Part shown: positions 11,299 through 20,905 of the stretch, one piece after another | How positions within the stretch are numbered: the stretch's first letter is position 1 | Layout of the letters: every line of letters starts with the position of its first letter | DNA from: Strigamia acuminata | Lineage: Eukaryota; Arthropoda; Chilopoda; Geophilomorpha; Linotaeniidae | NCBI GenBank assembly: GCA_949358305.1 | Contig: OX442315.1 | Span: 4,464,001 to 4,528,000 of the forward strand | Direction: 5' to 3' | Length of the DNA: 64,000 nt | Made by a program: the position numbers and the translations under genes | Notes under the pieces: generated by a model | What the model saw: only the letters and a program-made list of their open reading frames with translations | Database searches by the model: none | What the model was told of the DNA's origin: nothing

Positions 11299-13349
11299 TT
11301 TCCCGGAAACTGCCAGGGCTTAAAGCAGTGGGGACATAATGCGATGCGTTTTTCAATATCACGCATGTACCATCTGTCCTTCCGATTGCGCACCCACTCA
11401 GCTCCGGGTGGCAACGGTGTTGTCGGAGGATTAGCCGTATTGGCGAAAGTATGGGCAGAATGTCCACATTGTGCCGCCCCCACAGCCGGAGTCGGCTTAT
11501 TCTCCGAGACTTTTACAGACGCGTTTATTTGCGGCTCTGGCACTCTCGAAGGTGCAACACTAACAACGGACTGCCCAGCAACACTCTGCAGGTCCTCACT
11601 CGTAGCCCCAAACACTTCCGCCAACGCAACCAATTTCCGTTTGTCAAACTGGAAGCGACCAGGCGGAGGTTTTTCTGCCGCCTTTGTTTTGGCAGGCTCT
11701 ACCACCTTTTTGGTCGCCTTAACAGCTTGCTTATCCTTATCCTTGGATTGAGGTCGAGGCACCGGACCTCTTCTCACTCCGCGCTCGTCGAACTTATACT
11801 GCTGAAGAGAACGCAACGCCAATTCGCTGTCAGCCTCCTGCCCCATCTCTATGGCCTGCGACATGAAGCGGACTCCGTACCGAGTCATTGCATCCGTTAT
11901 CTGCGGTTGAAGGCGATGTTTCGCCATATTCCACTGTTGCCCATCCCCCCGAATACCTATCATTTCGAGGTAACGACTGATTTCGCACAAAAATTCGGCC
12001 GTATCATCCCCTACTTCCTGCCAGGCATCCGTTAGGTAGACCGTTGCTTCGGCCTCCTTGAGGGAATAACGTTTCCGGAAACGCACAACAAATTCATCCC
12101 ATGTTTTTGGTTTATGGCGTAAGTGCAAGTACCAATTTAAGGGCTTTCCACACAGCGCCAAAGGAATGAACAAGTCAATATACGCCTCATCCGGAATGCG
12201 CGTCATAATGTAATGTGCGCGCAATTTTGCAAGGAATCGTTCGACCGCATTATAGGATTGATCCTCCTCATCAAATATCGGCACATGTTCCGACCTCACA
12301 TGCGACAAGTCATATTGATCATATCGCGTCTGCGGCCGCTGCCGGGGCGTCGGCGTTACCGCCGCTGCTTGGGCGTCTCGCGCCCGTTGCAAACGCGTAT
12401 TTACCGAATCCCCTCGCGCAGCCGCTGCGCGATCAACACTTGCTGTATCCGGCAAGCTAACAGCTGTCGACTTTGAGCGTATAATACTCCTCATCACCTC
12501 ACTGTTACACTGTGAGGGCGTACCCATTCGAGACCCCGCGCGAGCTGTCACGTCCGATGGTCTCTCATTTGAAGGTAAACGAGGATTTACATCCCCTTGT
12601 AACCTTCCTACTACTGCAATTCCTTGCCTGTTCAACTCGCTAGGCGTCAGAATGCGTGAAGACTGAACACTTCCCCCAGGTTCCCTCTGACCGTCAGAAC
12701 GAGGTCCATCACCAGGCAAGGGGTTATGAGGTCTTTGCTGAACTGGTGGAATTACCTCCTCCTCGGGCTGTACAGCTAATGCCACGATTTCGGCCCTAAC
12801 CACTTGTCTCACCCCCACAAGAGTCTCATCTCTATAATTTCCCAGTCGGTAGTCAACATGCTGACCAAACTGGTTTAAAGCTCGGACCATACGCTCATTC
12901 ATGGCCAGTTCCGCATTCTGCAAATACGGCAGCCATTCTGGAGGCTGTTGACCAGCCTCTTCTTCCCCCTCCTCGACGTTATCCTCAGGACTACTCCTTT
13001 GTTGAGGTGGCGCCGAAGGATTTGGTTGCACGGGCGTTAAAAGATCCGAAGCAGACGCATCGACATGGGACTCACGCGTAGAAGGAGTAGTGTCCGGGCA
13101 GTAGGTACTATCCGTTGAAGTGGATTTATCTTCTACCTTTACTCGTGTGACATTCCCGTGTGGTCGCAAAAGGTACGGCGGCCCACCGCCTCTTGCCACG
13201 GGCAAGCCATACTCTGAGCGGGTTCTCGGAGGACGCGCATCAAGGGGACGCCGTGGAGTTTCATCACACAAGCGCTCCCCAACTCTACGCATCCAGCTAG
13301 GCCACACACTCTTGGAGTTATCCTCTTTAGGATGCCCTCCTTCTGCCAT
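11238..13349 (-). CDS. gag: Element A Gag (703 aa)
   Basis: It starts with ATG at 13349, about 175 nt after the LTR and primer site. The N-terminal third is proline-, glutamate- and arginine-rich and probably disordered. The middle (about residues 350-520) resembles retrotransposon capsid, with conserved pieces shared with element B such as RSIIRSK and 'YNAVERFLAKLRAHY'. The C-terminus carries RNRKDRWYMRDI and CPHCFKPW-x-x-PGN instead of a CX2CX4HX4C knuckle. It builds the particle that packages element RNA. The codons of the PGN motif contain the slippery heptamer for Pol expression. No internal stop is present. Confidence 0.9.
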   Translation of the reverse strand: MAEGGHPKEDNSKSVWPSWMRRVGERLCDETPRRPLDARPPRTRSEYGLPVARGGGPPYLLRPHGNVTRVKVEDKSTSTDSTYCPDTTPSTRESHVDASASDLLTPVQPNPSAPPQQRSSPEDNVEEGEEEAGQQPPEWLPYLQNAELAMNERMVRALNQFGQHVDYRLGNYRDETLVGVRQVVRAEIVALAVQPEEEVIPPVQQRPHNPLPGDGPRSDGQREPGGSVQSSRILTPSELNRQGIAVVGRLQGDVNPRLPSNERPSDVTARAGSRMGTPSQCNSEVMRSIIRSKSTAVSLPDTASVDRAAAARGDSVNTRLQRARDAQAAAVTPTPRQRPQTRYDQYDLSHVRSEHVPIFDEEDQSYNAVERFLAKLRAHYIMTRIPDEAYIDLFIPLALCGKPLNWYLHLRHKPKTWDEFVVRFRKRYSLKEAEATVYLTDAWQEVGDDTAEFLCEISRYLEMIGIRGDGQQWNMAKHRLQPQITDAMTRYGVRFMSQAIEMGQEADSELALRSLQQYKFDERGVRRGPVPRPQSKDKDKQAVKATKKVVEPAKTKAAEKPPPGRFQFDKRKLVALAEVFGATSEDLQSVAGQSVVSVAPSRVPEPQINASVKVSENKPTPAVGAAQCGHSAHTFANTANPPTTPLPPGAEWVRNRKDRWYMRDIEKRIALCPHCFKPWQFPGNDQGPLSKPSNGKAADPKSK
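11251..11304 (-). promoter_or_regulatory. Element A gag-pol -1 ribosomal frameshift signal
   Basis: The heptamer G GGA AAC (11304-11298) is in the gag frame. After a 5-nt spacer, a 12-nt arm GGGTCCACTGTC (11292-11281) can pair with GGCAGCGGACCC (11262-11251). This gives a stem of 11 pairs with one A-C mismatch and one G-U pair, and an 18-nt loop. The pol frame is open from the heptamer onward. The arrangement matches known retroviral -1 sites. Confidence 0.88.
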
Positions 13350-13505
13350 TGCGTCAACTCAAGCAATTTAGCAGCAAAACTCAAATGGATGATCCACTCT
13401 AAAAAAGGCGAGTAACGATACCACTCGACCTTTGTTTTCCGAATAATGATTACTAGCCCACTGGAAACAGTTTATACGGCTAGCAATCGAAAAGCTACGG
13501 GATAG

Positions 13506-13523
13506 TCCCGGGTTTCGGCACCA
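13506..13523 (-). promoter_or_regulatory. Element A primer-binding site, tRNA-Phe
   Basis: On the coding strand it reads TGGTGCCGAAACCCGGGA, two nucleotides after the 5' LTR. The complement is the 3' end of animal tRNA-Phe plus CCA. This is where reverse transcription starts. Confidence 0.9.
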
Positions 13524-13525
13524 AG

Positions 13526-14658
13526 TGTGATGGATCGCGAGTCTAGGTGGTTTAGAAGCGTTTGAAAGACGCCGCGAAACAGTAAATTCACACACCCTGG
13601 TAGTTTCGTACCTGCCGTAAATCGAATGTGCGCAGGAAGTGGCAGCTAACACACTCTCAGATACTGTGCACCACACTAATATTTATTTGTGGCCGGGTAT
13701 CCCGAGCTGTAAAACTCGGGGACAGAATGTCCGGTAGTCGCGTCTGAACCAAAACCCAACGCGTGACCCGCCAACAATCGTGTTTTCACACGAAGGCAAA
13801 CGAATGCACGTCTCGTAGTGGCTCATAAGCAACCCCAAACTGTCGAGTTTGAACGAGGATGGGCAATTTACTCGTGCTTATACAACGCACGGGCCCTAAA
13901 CCTAACTCTAAACCTGACTCAATGCTTAATTAAAGCTAAAGCCCGAATGGCAGGCGGCTAAACTAAGCTAAACGCACGCGCAAGCGAAATAAAAGACACA
14001 AACTTCAAACTTATGGCCAACAAATCCTGTTTGGCCTTGGATAACGCGTCACGGCGATAAAACATGAACAAAAAGGAGCAGGAAAACAAATGGTGAACGA
14101 GTGGTGTAAAACCGTGAGTTAACACTCGAAATGAAATGAAAGCCTGAAACCGTGTTGCAGAATTCCAGGGCGAATGCAAAGCTACGAGTGAGCTTCGGAG
14201 TTAAACCTCAGCCATGAGCACTGGCTCCAAAGGAGCACCTACGCGTTCGGGATACTGAGATCAACTGAAGCAAAAAAGGAAAAATAGGGTGAGAGGTAAA
14301 CTTGGACTCAACCAAGCTTGACCAATCACGGAAGAGTCAAGAGCCAATCACCACTGTCGGTGCATACTGATGAGTATGACTGATGACGACGCGTGATGAC
14401 CAGAATAGATATGCAAATAGACTTGCATCGAAATCATAAACTAAAGAAGAAAAACTAGGAGTAGATAAGAGAAAAGTGAGAGAATGAAGAGAAAGTTAGG
14501 AGTGAGTAAGGGATAAGATAGATAGGAAATGAGGAAAACTCACGAATCAAACATAAACAAAACAACAAAGGTAGGAAGATGACAAAATTAGGTTTAATAG
14601 GAACAAACACGGGTTAACAATGCGTAAACTGTACGCGTAGGAAACACGGGCCGTGACA
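13526..14658 (-). repeat. Element A 5' LTR
   Basis: This is the upstream LTR of the minus-strand element and is the same length as the 3' copy. I saw no mismatch with 3858-4990. It should hold the promoter and polyadenylation signals. It is followed outside by the target duplication CCAT. Confidence 0.95.
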
Positions 14659-14788
14659 CCATCTTGCCCTCTTGATGGCAAATAAACAAGGCTAGAGATT
14701 GTATGTGTATTGTTGCTAATACAATGTACTTTTCCTGTGCACTTAATCCTGCACAATTCCTTGTGGTGCCAATACACCACAGAAGAGA

Positions 14789-15502
14789 TAGGATTTCTCT
14801 ACCGGTAAATACCGGTACCTAAAATCGGTATTTGTCAAGAAAATACCGAATGCCGAATACCGTTTATAATTCGGTGTTGGTACCGCTTTTTTCCGTTAGG
14901 TGTCACTGCAATAGTGACATTTATAAAGCATGTTGAATGGGATTTTTTTAAACATAAAAATCCAAAGTTATTGATGTTTTAGCTTAAAAATGTGAATTTA
15001 TTTATTTTTATACGAAAAAAATTTGAAATTAATTGATTTTTTTCACATTAAAACAAAAATTTATCGATTTTTTAACTTAAAAATGAAAATTTATTGATTC
15101 TTTTAACTTCCAAATGAGAATTTATCGATTTTTTTAACTTAAACAGGAGAATTTATTGATTTTTTTAAGTTAAAAATGAGAATTTATCGAATTTCTTAAC
15201 TTAAAAAATCTTATAAACTCAATTTATCAATTAAAAAAAAAAGAATTCTTAATTTCAACTAATAAAGCCAACACCGAAAACAAAACAACCCCACATTCAT
15301 CAAATTTCTACAACCCATTAAAAATAATATTTAAAAAAATAAACAAAAATTACAATTAAAACATTACGATTAAAATAAAAATATTTTACATTAGAGCTAT
15401 TTTATTTTGCTTAATTACCGAAAAATACGGGTTTACCGTTTTTTTGAATATCGAATACCGAAATACCGGTTTTTCCAAAAGACCCGATTTTGAGAAACCC
15501 TA
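14789..15502. mobile_element. hAT-like non-autonomous element, decayed copy
   Basis: The ends are TAGGATTTCTC and the reverse complement of TAGGGTTTCTC. Just inside both ends are 'accggta' and 'ataccg' words that also flank the interior of the element at 36811-37149, so the two are one family in opposite orientation. The interior is AT-rich with repeats of 'aatttattgatttttttaac'. No transposase is present. Flanking 8-mers do not match, so this is an older copy than the second one. Confidence 0.6.
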
Positions 15503-15508
15503 ACTAGT

Positions 15509-15573
15509 GAATTTCTTCGAATATTAGTCGTGGCTTGTATTCGAGGGCGACTTTAATTCAAAGAAATACGGTT
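15509..15573. repeat. Short inverted-repeat unit
   Basis: The segment 'aatttcttcgaatattagtcg' faces 'cgactttaattcaaagaaat' in inverted orientation about 60 bp apart. A related half-site lies at 3744-3775. It is probably a very small MITE or its remnant. Confidence 0.4.
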
Positions 15574-15840
15574 ACACAAGCCAAATTACTGCATACAACT
15601 TTATGCATCAAACACATACACATCATAAATAAAATTTTATTTATAATTGCCTGCACCATTTCAACAAACATACATTTCAGTTTGGGAGCCATGTTTAAAG
15701 TGGTCTGGTAAGAGGGCTGATTTACAGCAACAAAAGTACCAACTGTACACAAACAGAACATGGATATTTATGCGCACACTTGAAATGAAATTAATCAGTT
15801 TAAATCACTCACATGTGTGAATCAATATCTTCATCTAAAT

Positions 15841-16312
15841 AATAGAGTTTGCGGGATGCATTTTTCCCTTACAGTTAAAGAGTATACGGTATAAAAATAG
15901 TGTAAGGGAAAAATGATAAATTAAGTTTTTGCGGGCTGCACTTTTTCCTTATCACTACACTATTTCAGCCAACTACTGACAGTTAGTAATTTTGGGCTAA
16001 AAATTCAATTTGGGGGCATTAATGTGCAAATTTCTGCATAAAATTCCATTATTATTATAAAGTATGGTTTTGGGCCTAAAATTCAATTTTAGGCCTCACT
16101 TATCATTCAATCTACGTACCTATGACTGATGTGTTTCATTGGGACAACAAAATAATCGCCATTTGCAATGGGCGGAGCTAACAATATAGTGTTCTCAATT
16201 CTGATTGGCTGCGCTATATTTTAATTTAGTGTTGAAAACGATACACAAAAGATTTTTCCCTTACGATATGGCACTAAAATAAGGGAAAAATGCATCCTGC
16301 AAACACTCTATT
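15841..16312. mobile_element. MITE-like element with about 31-bp terminal inverted repeats
   Basis: The left end (15841-15871) reads AATAGAGTTTGCGGGATGCA followed by TTTTTCCCTTA. The right end (16280-16312) is its reverse complement with a 2-nt insertion and one change. A second 'gggctgcactttttccttat' copy inside (near 15929) suggests end duplication. The element is 472 bp with no coding frame, and no clear target duplication was found. Confidence 0.65.
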
Positions 16313-16318
16313 GTAGTA

Positions 16319-16504
16319 CGGTCGAGCCTCGTTGTAACGAATCGCAAGGGACCCGAGAAAACGGTTCGTTTTAAACGAAAGTTTGTTATATCAAAATTTT
16401 TTAACATGGTGTTTTATGACCATCCAACGAACCAAGCCATTTTTAAGTATTCATTATAACAAAAAATTGGTTATACCGCGGTTCGTTATAACGAGGTTCG
16501 ACTG
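16319..16504. mobile_element. Pogo/Tigger-type MITE, copy 1
   Basis: The ends CGGTCGAGCCTCG and (inverted) CAGTCGAACCTCG continue into TTATAACGAA-like sequence at both sides. This is a terminal inverted repeat typical of pogo-type Tc1/mariner elements. The left flank is TA; the right flank is CA. Internal words (gcaagggaccc, ttttttaacatggtgtt) recur in the copies near 39.5 and 40.7 kb. Confidence 0.7.
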
Positions 16505-17058
16505 CATTTCTATATAGGATCGATTTAGCTCGCAATCAAATCAACTATCTCAGTTTCCAATTATCCCCGCATTTGCGATGACCATCAATAACCGTCATGA
16601 CTGGACATTTAATCACGTTGGACTGATCCTAGCTGTGTCTGTATTTGCTCAGGGTCAACTTTTCACTGCTTTGACCAGAAGGAAAAATCGGGAAAATCGC
16701 GTGACATTTATTTGATTTCGCACGGGCAAATTTGACATAAGGACGCCTTTTACGACAGTTTATGTTGCATGTTGCACAATGTTATCGTGATTATAAATCG
16801 GCAACAGGATGCAAAACCCAGTTTCAAGCAGTTATTTATGGCGTGACGGTTCTTGCCAGAAGAGTTAGTTTTGCACACATTTTCGATTACAAATATCCTG
16901 TAAACAATATTTCATTATGCTGTAATGAAATATTGTTAGGGTAATATTATTTTTAATTATATTTATAGGGTTTTATGGATCTATTCATTTTTGTATACAG
17001 GGTGAGTCACCTAAAATGACATTTGGTTAAAAAATGATTCCAAAAAACAAATAGAGTT
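16505..17058. other. Intergenic sequence left of element C
   Basis: No gene. A 'tatacagggtgagtca' motif near 16997 resembles ends of dispersed insect repeats and is cut off by element C after 60 bp. The last four bases (17055-17058, AGTT) are the target duplication of element C. Confidence 0.4.
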
Positions 17059-18076
17059 TGTCGCGCTCAACTCTAACCGTCGCTAACTCGTGGGTTGATT
17101 ACTTAATTCGACTAACTCACTACCGCTTTGCTCAAGCGGTTTACCCAAAGAAATGATTACACAGATATAAAAGGTAAAATATAATATAGATTTATTCTGC
17201 GGGGCAATGTACAGATATATCTTATATATATATATATAAAGGGTAAGTAAAAGGTAAATCGGAATGGGTGATGGGAAATGGAAAGGTAAAGGTAAGATGA
17301 AAGCTGGCTGGAATCGGCGAGGTCGTCTGTTGTCTCGGTCGTGTCCAAGATGGCGTCCTCGTTGTGGCAACGTGATGTCGTCTTGGGCCGGCGTGGCAAT
17401 ATGGCGTCCTCGGCTCGTCTCTGGCTGGTCCTTCGGGCTCACGCTGGTCGGGCGCGAGTGAATGCTTAGTTAAAAGGCTTACTTCGGTCTGTTGTCTAGG
17501 TTTTTGTGTGGTGTCCGGCGATCACACAGCGGCGGACTCTTCTGGCTCCCGGCGGTCACACAGCGGCGGGAACGCTCGTCGTGGTTTTACTGCAGTTTAG
17601 GCTTGTGCGACCGTTTGTCTGCACAACTCGCTAAACTGGAGTGGTTTTTACTATTGCTAGCTGGTGTGCTAAAATAGTGTGGTAATCTTATCTCGCAGGT
17701 TACTCTGCGGAGTTTGACACTGACCAAACGTACTCACGGTAAATTGTCCTTTGTCCTTGGTCAATCCCAGTATATTTACTTGGGCCTGATCTTGTAGGAC
17801 GACGGGTTTTACGTGTGTTTCTCATTTGATGGTTGTGTTGGTTCTGCCCGCTCAGTGCAAGGCACATTCCTTTGCACAAAGCGGGGTTGACAGGTGACCG
17901 GAATCACCCAATGGTGGGGTGGACGAGCCATCCCCACTCCCTCAGGGCAGACGCCTGTCCATTGACTAGATGTCAATGCACTGAGGGAAGGGAGACGCGC
18001 TTGCGGCTCCCCTTACACCCGAAACGAGGTCACGAGAGAAACTCTTCGTTGATCCCGGTCCAGTCGGGTCACAACA
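17059..18076 (-). repeat. Element C 3' LTR
   Basis: It has TG...CA ends. It holds an (AT)n run near 17223-17239 and two direct 'gatcacacagcggcgg'-like units near 17519-17570. By eye it differs from the 5' copy at several single bases, for example near 17596, 17656, 17824, 18012 and 18051. Confidence 0.93.
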
Positions 18077-18088
18077 CTTCCCCCTCCG
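18077..18088 (-). promoter_or_regulatory. Element C polypurine tract
   Basis: The coding strand reads GGAGGGGGAAG directly before the 3' LTR. This purine run is the expected plus-strand primer site. The third ORF stops only about 25 nt upstream of it. Confidence 0.8.
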
Positions 18089-18112
18089 AGCTCAGACCGT
18101 GGGGCTGAGCGA

Positions 18113-20878
18113 TCACTTCTTTCCTGGGGGACCCGACACTGAGTCCGTCACCTGGGCGTAACTCACTCCAGGGACAGGCGGTTGAGTGCCGGGTGGCGCG
18201 GGTAGATCGCCTACTAGCGCCGAGGACCGATCTCGGGGGTCCTCATGCTCCGTAATGAAGCATAATGCATGGCCGTCAACTGGCTCATGCGGGGCACGCG
18301 TCCTCTCGTGTAACCAAACGCTCGGGATGTAGGCGGAGAAGCCGGTGTTCGTATGCCGGATGGCATTGGCTTCCGCTGGCGTCACTGGCGCACGGTGGGC
18401 TCTCAGCAACCTCTGGTGGAAGATGAGGTCTTTAGTCTTCCGGATCTGGTTGTGAAGCCAGATGAAGACCGATTTGCCTTTGTCCCGCTGCGCGAGGATA
18501 AACCTCCTGGTCGCCGTCGTCATCGAAAGATGGGGAAACTCGTCGATGATTCGCCCATAATAGTCTGGTGGAGGCGGTGCCGGCTTCGGCTTCTGGGTGG
18601 CCGCGGGAATCACTGCTTGCGTTGTTGTCGCCGCTCGGGCCGGTGAGGTCCCGGGCGGTGTCGGCTTCGTTTGCTCGACGGACCTGACGGGTGGCGTTCG
18701 GCACAGCAAGCGCTTTGGTTTACCCGCCACTTCGAACAGGGCGGGTCCTTGCGGGGATATCTCCGCAGGCATCGGTGGCGGAATCGGAACTCCGCTCGTC
18801 GGCGAGATCACCATTTCTACATCCTCTGCCGATTCTTCCGTCTGGATGGTCAAGGCGCGCAGTTGTTGGGTAGGCGCCGCTGTCCAGGTGGCGGAGGTGT
18901 AACGAAACGCCGTGCTTCGCAACTTGTACCCCTCAAATTCGGGGTTTACCACATCCCTGGTTAGCTCGTACCGAGTCAACACAGGGTCGGGCAGAATGGA
19001 GCTCCACTCTGCGAGGAGTGCACGGGGAACCTGTACACCCTCTCTGTCCACGACAGACCATGCGGCCATCGCCTGACGCCCTTCTCCGAAGAGTGCTGGG
19101 GTTAGCAGCTGCATCATGACCTTGGTCAATGATAGCTGTAGGCTGCGACGATTCACTGGATTCGATCGCTCTGAATCCGCAGTGAAGGCACACGAGAGCT
19201 TACTCATCATCGCCGTTGCCCATTCGATGAAATATCGCTGGGCTTGATCCACACCTCGCAAGGCGGGTGCGGAGACTCTTGGGTCTTCCATCACGAAGCG
19301 AAACGCTGAGAGCTCGGAGATAGTCGGGTTGGCGGCTTCTCTCGCGAGTCGCGCTTCTTCGTCTCGCCTCTCGAAGAACAGGGCCGAGGAACCGGGTCGG
19401 GGTCGGCTCGGCCTGTAAATGTCGGTCAAATTGGCTCGACATTCCTGCATAATGCTCTGTCCAACGGGGAGAGGGACTGAGCGGTCGGTGGGTAAATCCG
19501 GCGGATCGCTCGAATTCAACAACGACGGTGGCGGCAGGTCCGGAGGCGGCTGCGTCTTGGTCGGCAGCGTCGGCGTCGGCAGCGGTGGTGGCGGCTGCGT
19601 CGGCGGTGGTGGCGTCTCCGTCGTCTGCACCCCAGTCATTGCGACTTGGGGCGCCGGGAGATGTTGTTCGGAGCTCGAAGGCTGCACGATGGCGGTTGGC
19701 ATGCCATCGGGTCGCGGTCGCGAATTTATGTAGTCTGCGAGCCACCTTGCCACCTCGTGTGGGGTCACCTTTCCGTCGGTGACAACACCCATCTTCCTGG
19801 CGTGTTTCATCGCGGGATCGAAACGTGTCAGTTTCGTCCGCTTCATCTGAGTCAGAATCTCGCGAAGGTCCCGCGTATCTGTCGCTGGGACGTTTCGCTC
19901 ACCTGACTGGCTACCACTTCGTCGACCCGCTCTCTTGGAGATGTAGGCGGGTTCGGGGATGGGACGGCCCCGAGCTTCGCACCTCGCGAAGTATCGCTCC
20001 TTGCGATCTTTTTTCCGCTGCTCGCGATGAGTCAGCGGACGTCTAGAAGTGCTGGGACGAGAGACTCGCTCTTCATCACCAGACATCCAAACCTCCTTGC
20101 ACTCCTTACCGTCTTTAATCTGACGGTTTACGAAAATTCGCGGTCGGGAATACTGCGAAGGGTCACGCACCGTACTAGTGGATGGCCCAGCTTCGTTGCT
20201 TTCAGTCGTGTTTTGAGCGACACGCTGCTTCTTGGTTGTCACCGGGGAACGCGACTGGCTGTCCCCGGCGCCTTTGGAGCGCTTGCGCTTCCGCGGGTAG
20301 CTGCTCTTGGGCCCCAAAATCCCCAGGTGGTGGAGCTGCCACATCTCGGCTTGGGACGTCAAAATTCCCATCCGAGGTCTCCACTGGGGCGTACTCTCTC
20401 CCAATCGCAGCCTCTCAAACCACAGATGAATATCATCCGCGGTCATCCCCTCGTTTTGGAGGATGCGCTCGGCCACTGCCGCAGCGGTATCCACCAGCTG
20501 TTGTCTATAATGCTGATAGATGGCCTCACGGGCCTCTTCTGTCTCGGCTGCTCGCCACGCATGCAGCACGTGTTCCTCCGCCGGGTTGCCAGTGTACTGA
20601 CTTGACAATCCGGGGTGGAAAATTGGCGATTTCGGGTCATCGTCACGAGCTAACTCTGTGGCGATGCCTTCGCGCATCCCTTCCGGGAACGTGTCCAGGA
20701 GCGTGCAGTCTCGTACCCAACGTCGGGCGATGCATCGGGAATGTAGTATTCGTAGGCGCCAAGGGTCGGCGTCTTCGCCGAAACATCGTCGGTAAAATTC
20801 GGGCAGCGCGCCTCGAAATATCCCGCCACGAGCGATGCAAGCGGGGTCTAATGGTCCCCATGTTTTACGTAGTGCCAT
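18113..20878 (-). CDS. Element C third ORF (921 aa), env position, function unknown
   Basis: It is a long uninterrupted ORF between integrase and the polypurine tract. The start chosen is ATG at 20878 (MALRKTWG), because an upstream extension uses TTG and because a splice-acceptor-like sequence abuts this ATG. Residues 1-200 look helical and charged. The middle is basic (KRKRSKG and SRRPLTHREQRKKDRKER stretches) and then strongly proline-rich (TPPPPTQPPPPLPTPTLP). The rest is mixed. I see no signal peptide, transmembrane segment, furin site or other envelope hallmark, and no enzyme motif. Its length without stops in an element that has lost pol suggests selection until recently. A nucleic-acid-binding or structural accessory role is a guess. 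Confidence 0.8.
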   Translation of the reverse strand: MALRKTWGPLDPACIARGGIFRGALPEFYRRCFGEDADPWRLRILHSRCIARRWVRDCTLLDTFPEGMREGIATELARDDDPKSPIFHPGLSSQYTGNPAEEHVLHAWRAAETEEAREAIYQHYRQQLVDTAAAVAERILQNEGMTADDIHLWFERLRLGESTPQWRPRMGILTSQAEMWQLHHLGILGPKSSYPRKRKRSKGAGDSQSRSPVTTKKQRVAQNTTESNEAGPSTSTVRDPSQYSRPRIFVNRQIKDGKECKEVWMSGDEERVSRPSTSRRPLTHREQRKKDRKERYFARCEARGRPIPEPAYISKRAGRRSGSQSGERNVPATDTRDLREILTQMKRTKLTRFDPAMKHARKMGVVTDGKVTPHEVARWLADYINSRPRPDGMPTAIVQPSSSEQHLPAPQVAMTGVQTTETPPPPTQPPPPLPTPTLPTKTQPPPDLPPPSLLNSSDPPDLPTDRSVPLPVGQSIMQECRANLTDIYRPSRPRPGSSALFFERRDEEARLAREAANPTISELSAFRFVMEDPRVSAPALRGVDQAQRYFIEWATAMMSKLSCAFTADSERSNPVNRRSLQLSLTKVMMQLLTPALFGEGRQAMAAWSVVDREGVQVPRALLAEWSSILPDPVLTRYELTRDVVNPEFEGYKLRSTAFRYTSATWTAAPTQQLRALTIQTEESAEDVEMVISPTSGVPIPPPMPAEISPQGPALFEVAGKPKRLLCRTPPVRSVEQTKPTPPGTSPARAATTTQAVIPAATQKPKPAPPPPDYYGRIIDEFPHLSMTTATRRFILAQRDKGKSVFIWLHNQIRKTKDLIFHQRLLRAHRAPVTPAEANAIRHTNTGFSAYIPSVWLHERTRAPHEPVDGHALCFITEHEDPRDRSSALVGDLPAPPGTQPPVPGVSYAQVTDSVSGPPGKK

Positions 20879-20905
20879 CTGGAAGGATGGAGAAATAAAC
20901 AATTA
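20879..20905 (-). promoter_or_regulatory. Putative 3' splice acceptor for element C third ORF
   Basis: On the coding strand, 'tttatttctccatccttcca' is followed by G and then the ATG of the third ORF at 20878. This is a pyrimidine tract ending in CAG, with an 'attaac' branch-site-like word a further 20-30 nt upstream. It suggests expression from a spliced subgenomic RNA. The donor is not identified. Confidence 0.65.

Larger units (their letters stand above)
3858..14658 (-). mobile_element. Element A: Ty3/gypsy LTR retrotransposon, full length, 10.8 kb
   Basis: This is a structurally complete LTR retrotransposon on the minus strand. Two 1133-bp LTRs (3858-4990 and 13526-14658) align at a constant offset and I saw no difference between them by eye, which implies a recent insertion. 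The 4-bp target duplication CCAT lies at 3854-3857 and 14659-14662. LTRs begin TGTCACGGCCCG on the coding strand. The primer site matches tRNA-Phe, and a G-rich polypurine tract lies next to the 3' LTR. Gene order is gag, pol (protease, RT, RNase H, integrase), then a degraded third ORF. Protease-RT-RNaseH-integrase order places it in Ty3/gypsy (Metaviridae). Element B is a sister family. Confidence 0.95.

Noticed and set aside
16990-17058. Possible mariner or SINE end (tatacagggtgagtca)
   Set aside because: Only one end is present before element C, and the sequence after element C (36758 on) does not give a clear partner end.
18113-20878. Element C third ORF as a retroviral-type envelope
   Set aside because: No signal peptide, transmembrane anchor, cleavage site or cysteine pattern was seen, so only position and the possible splice site suggest env.
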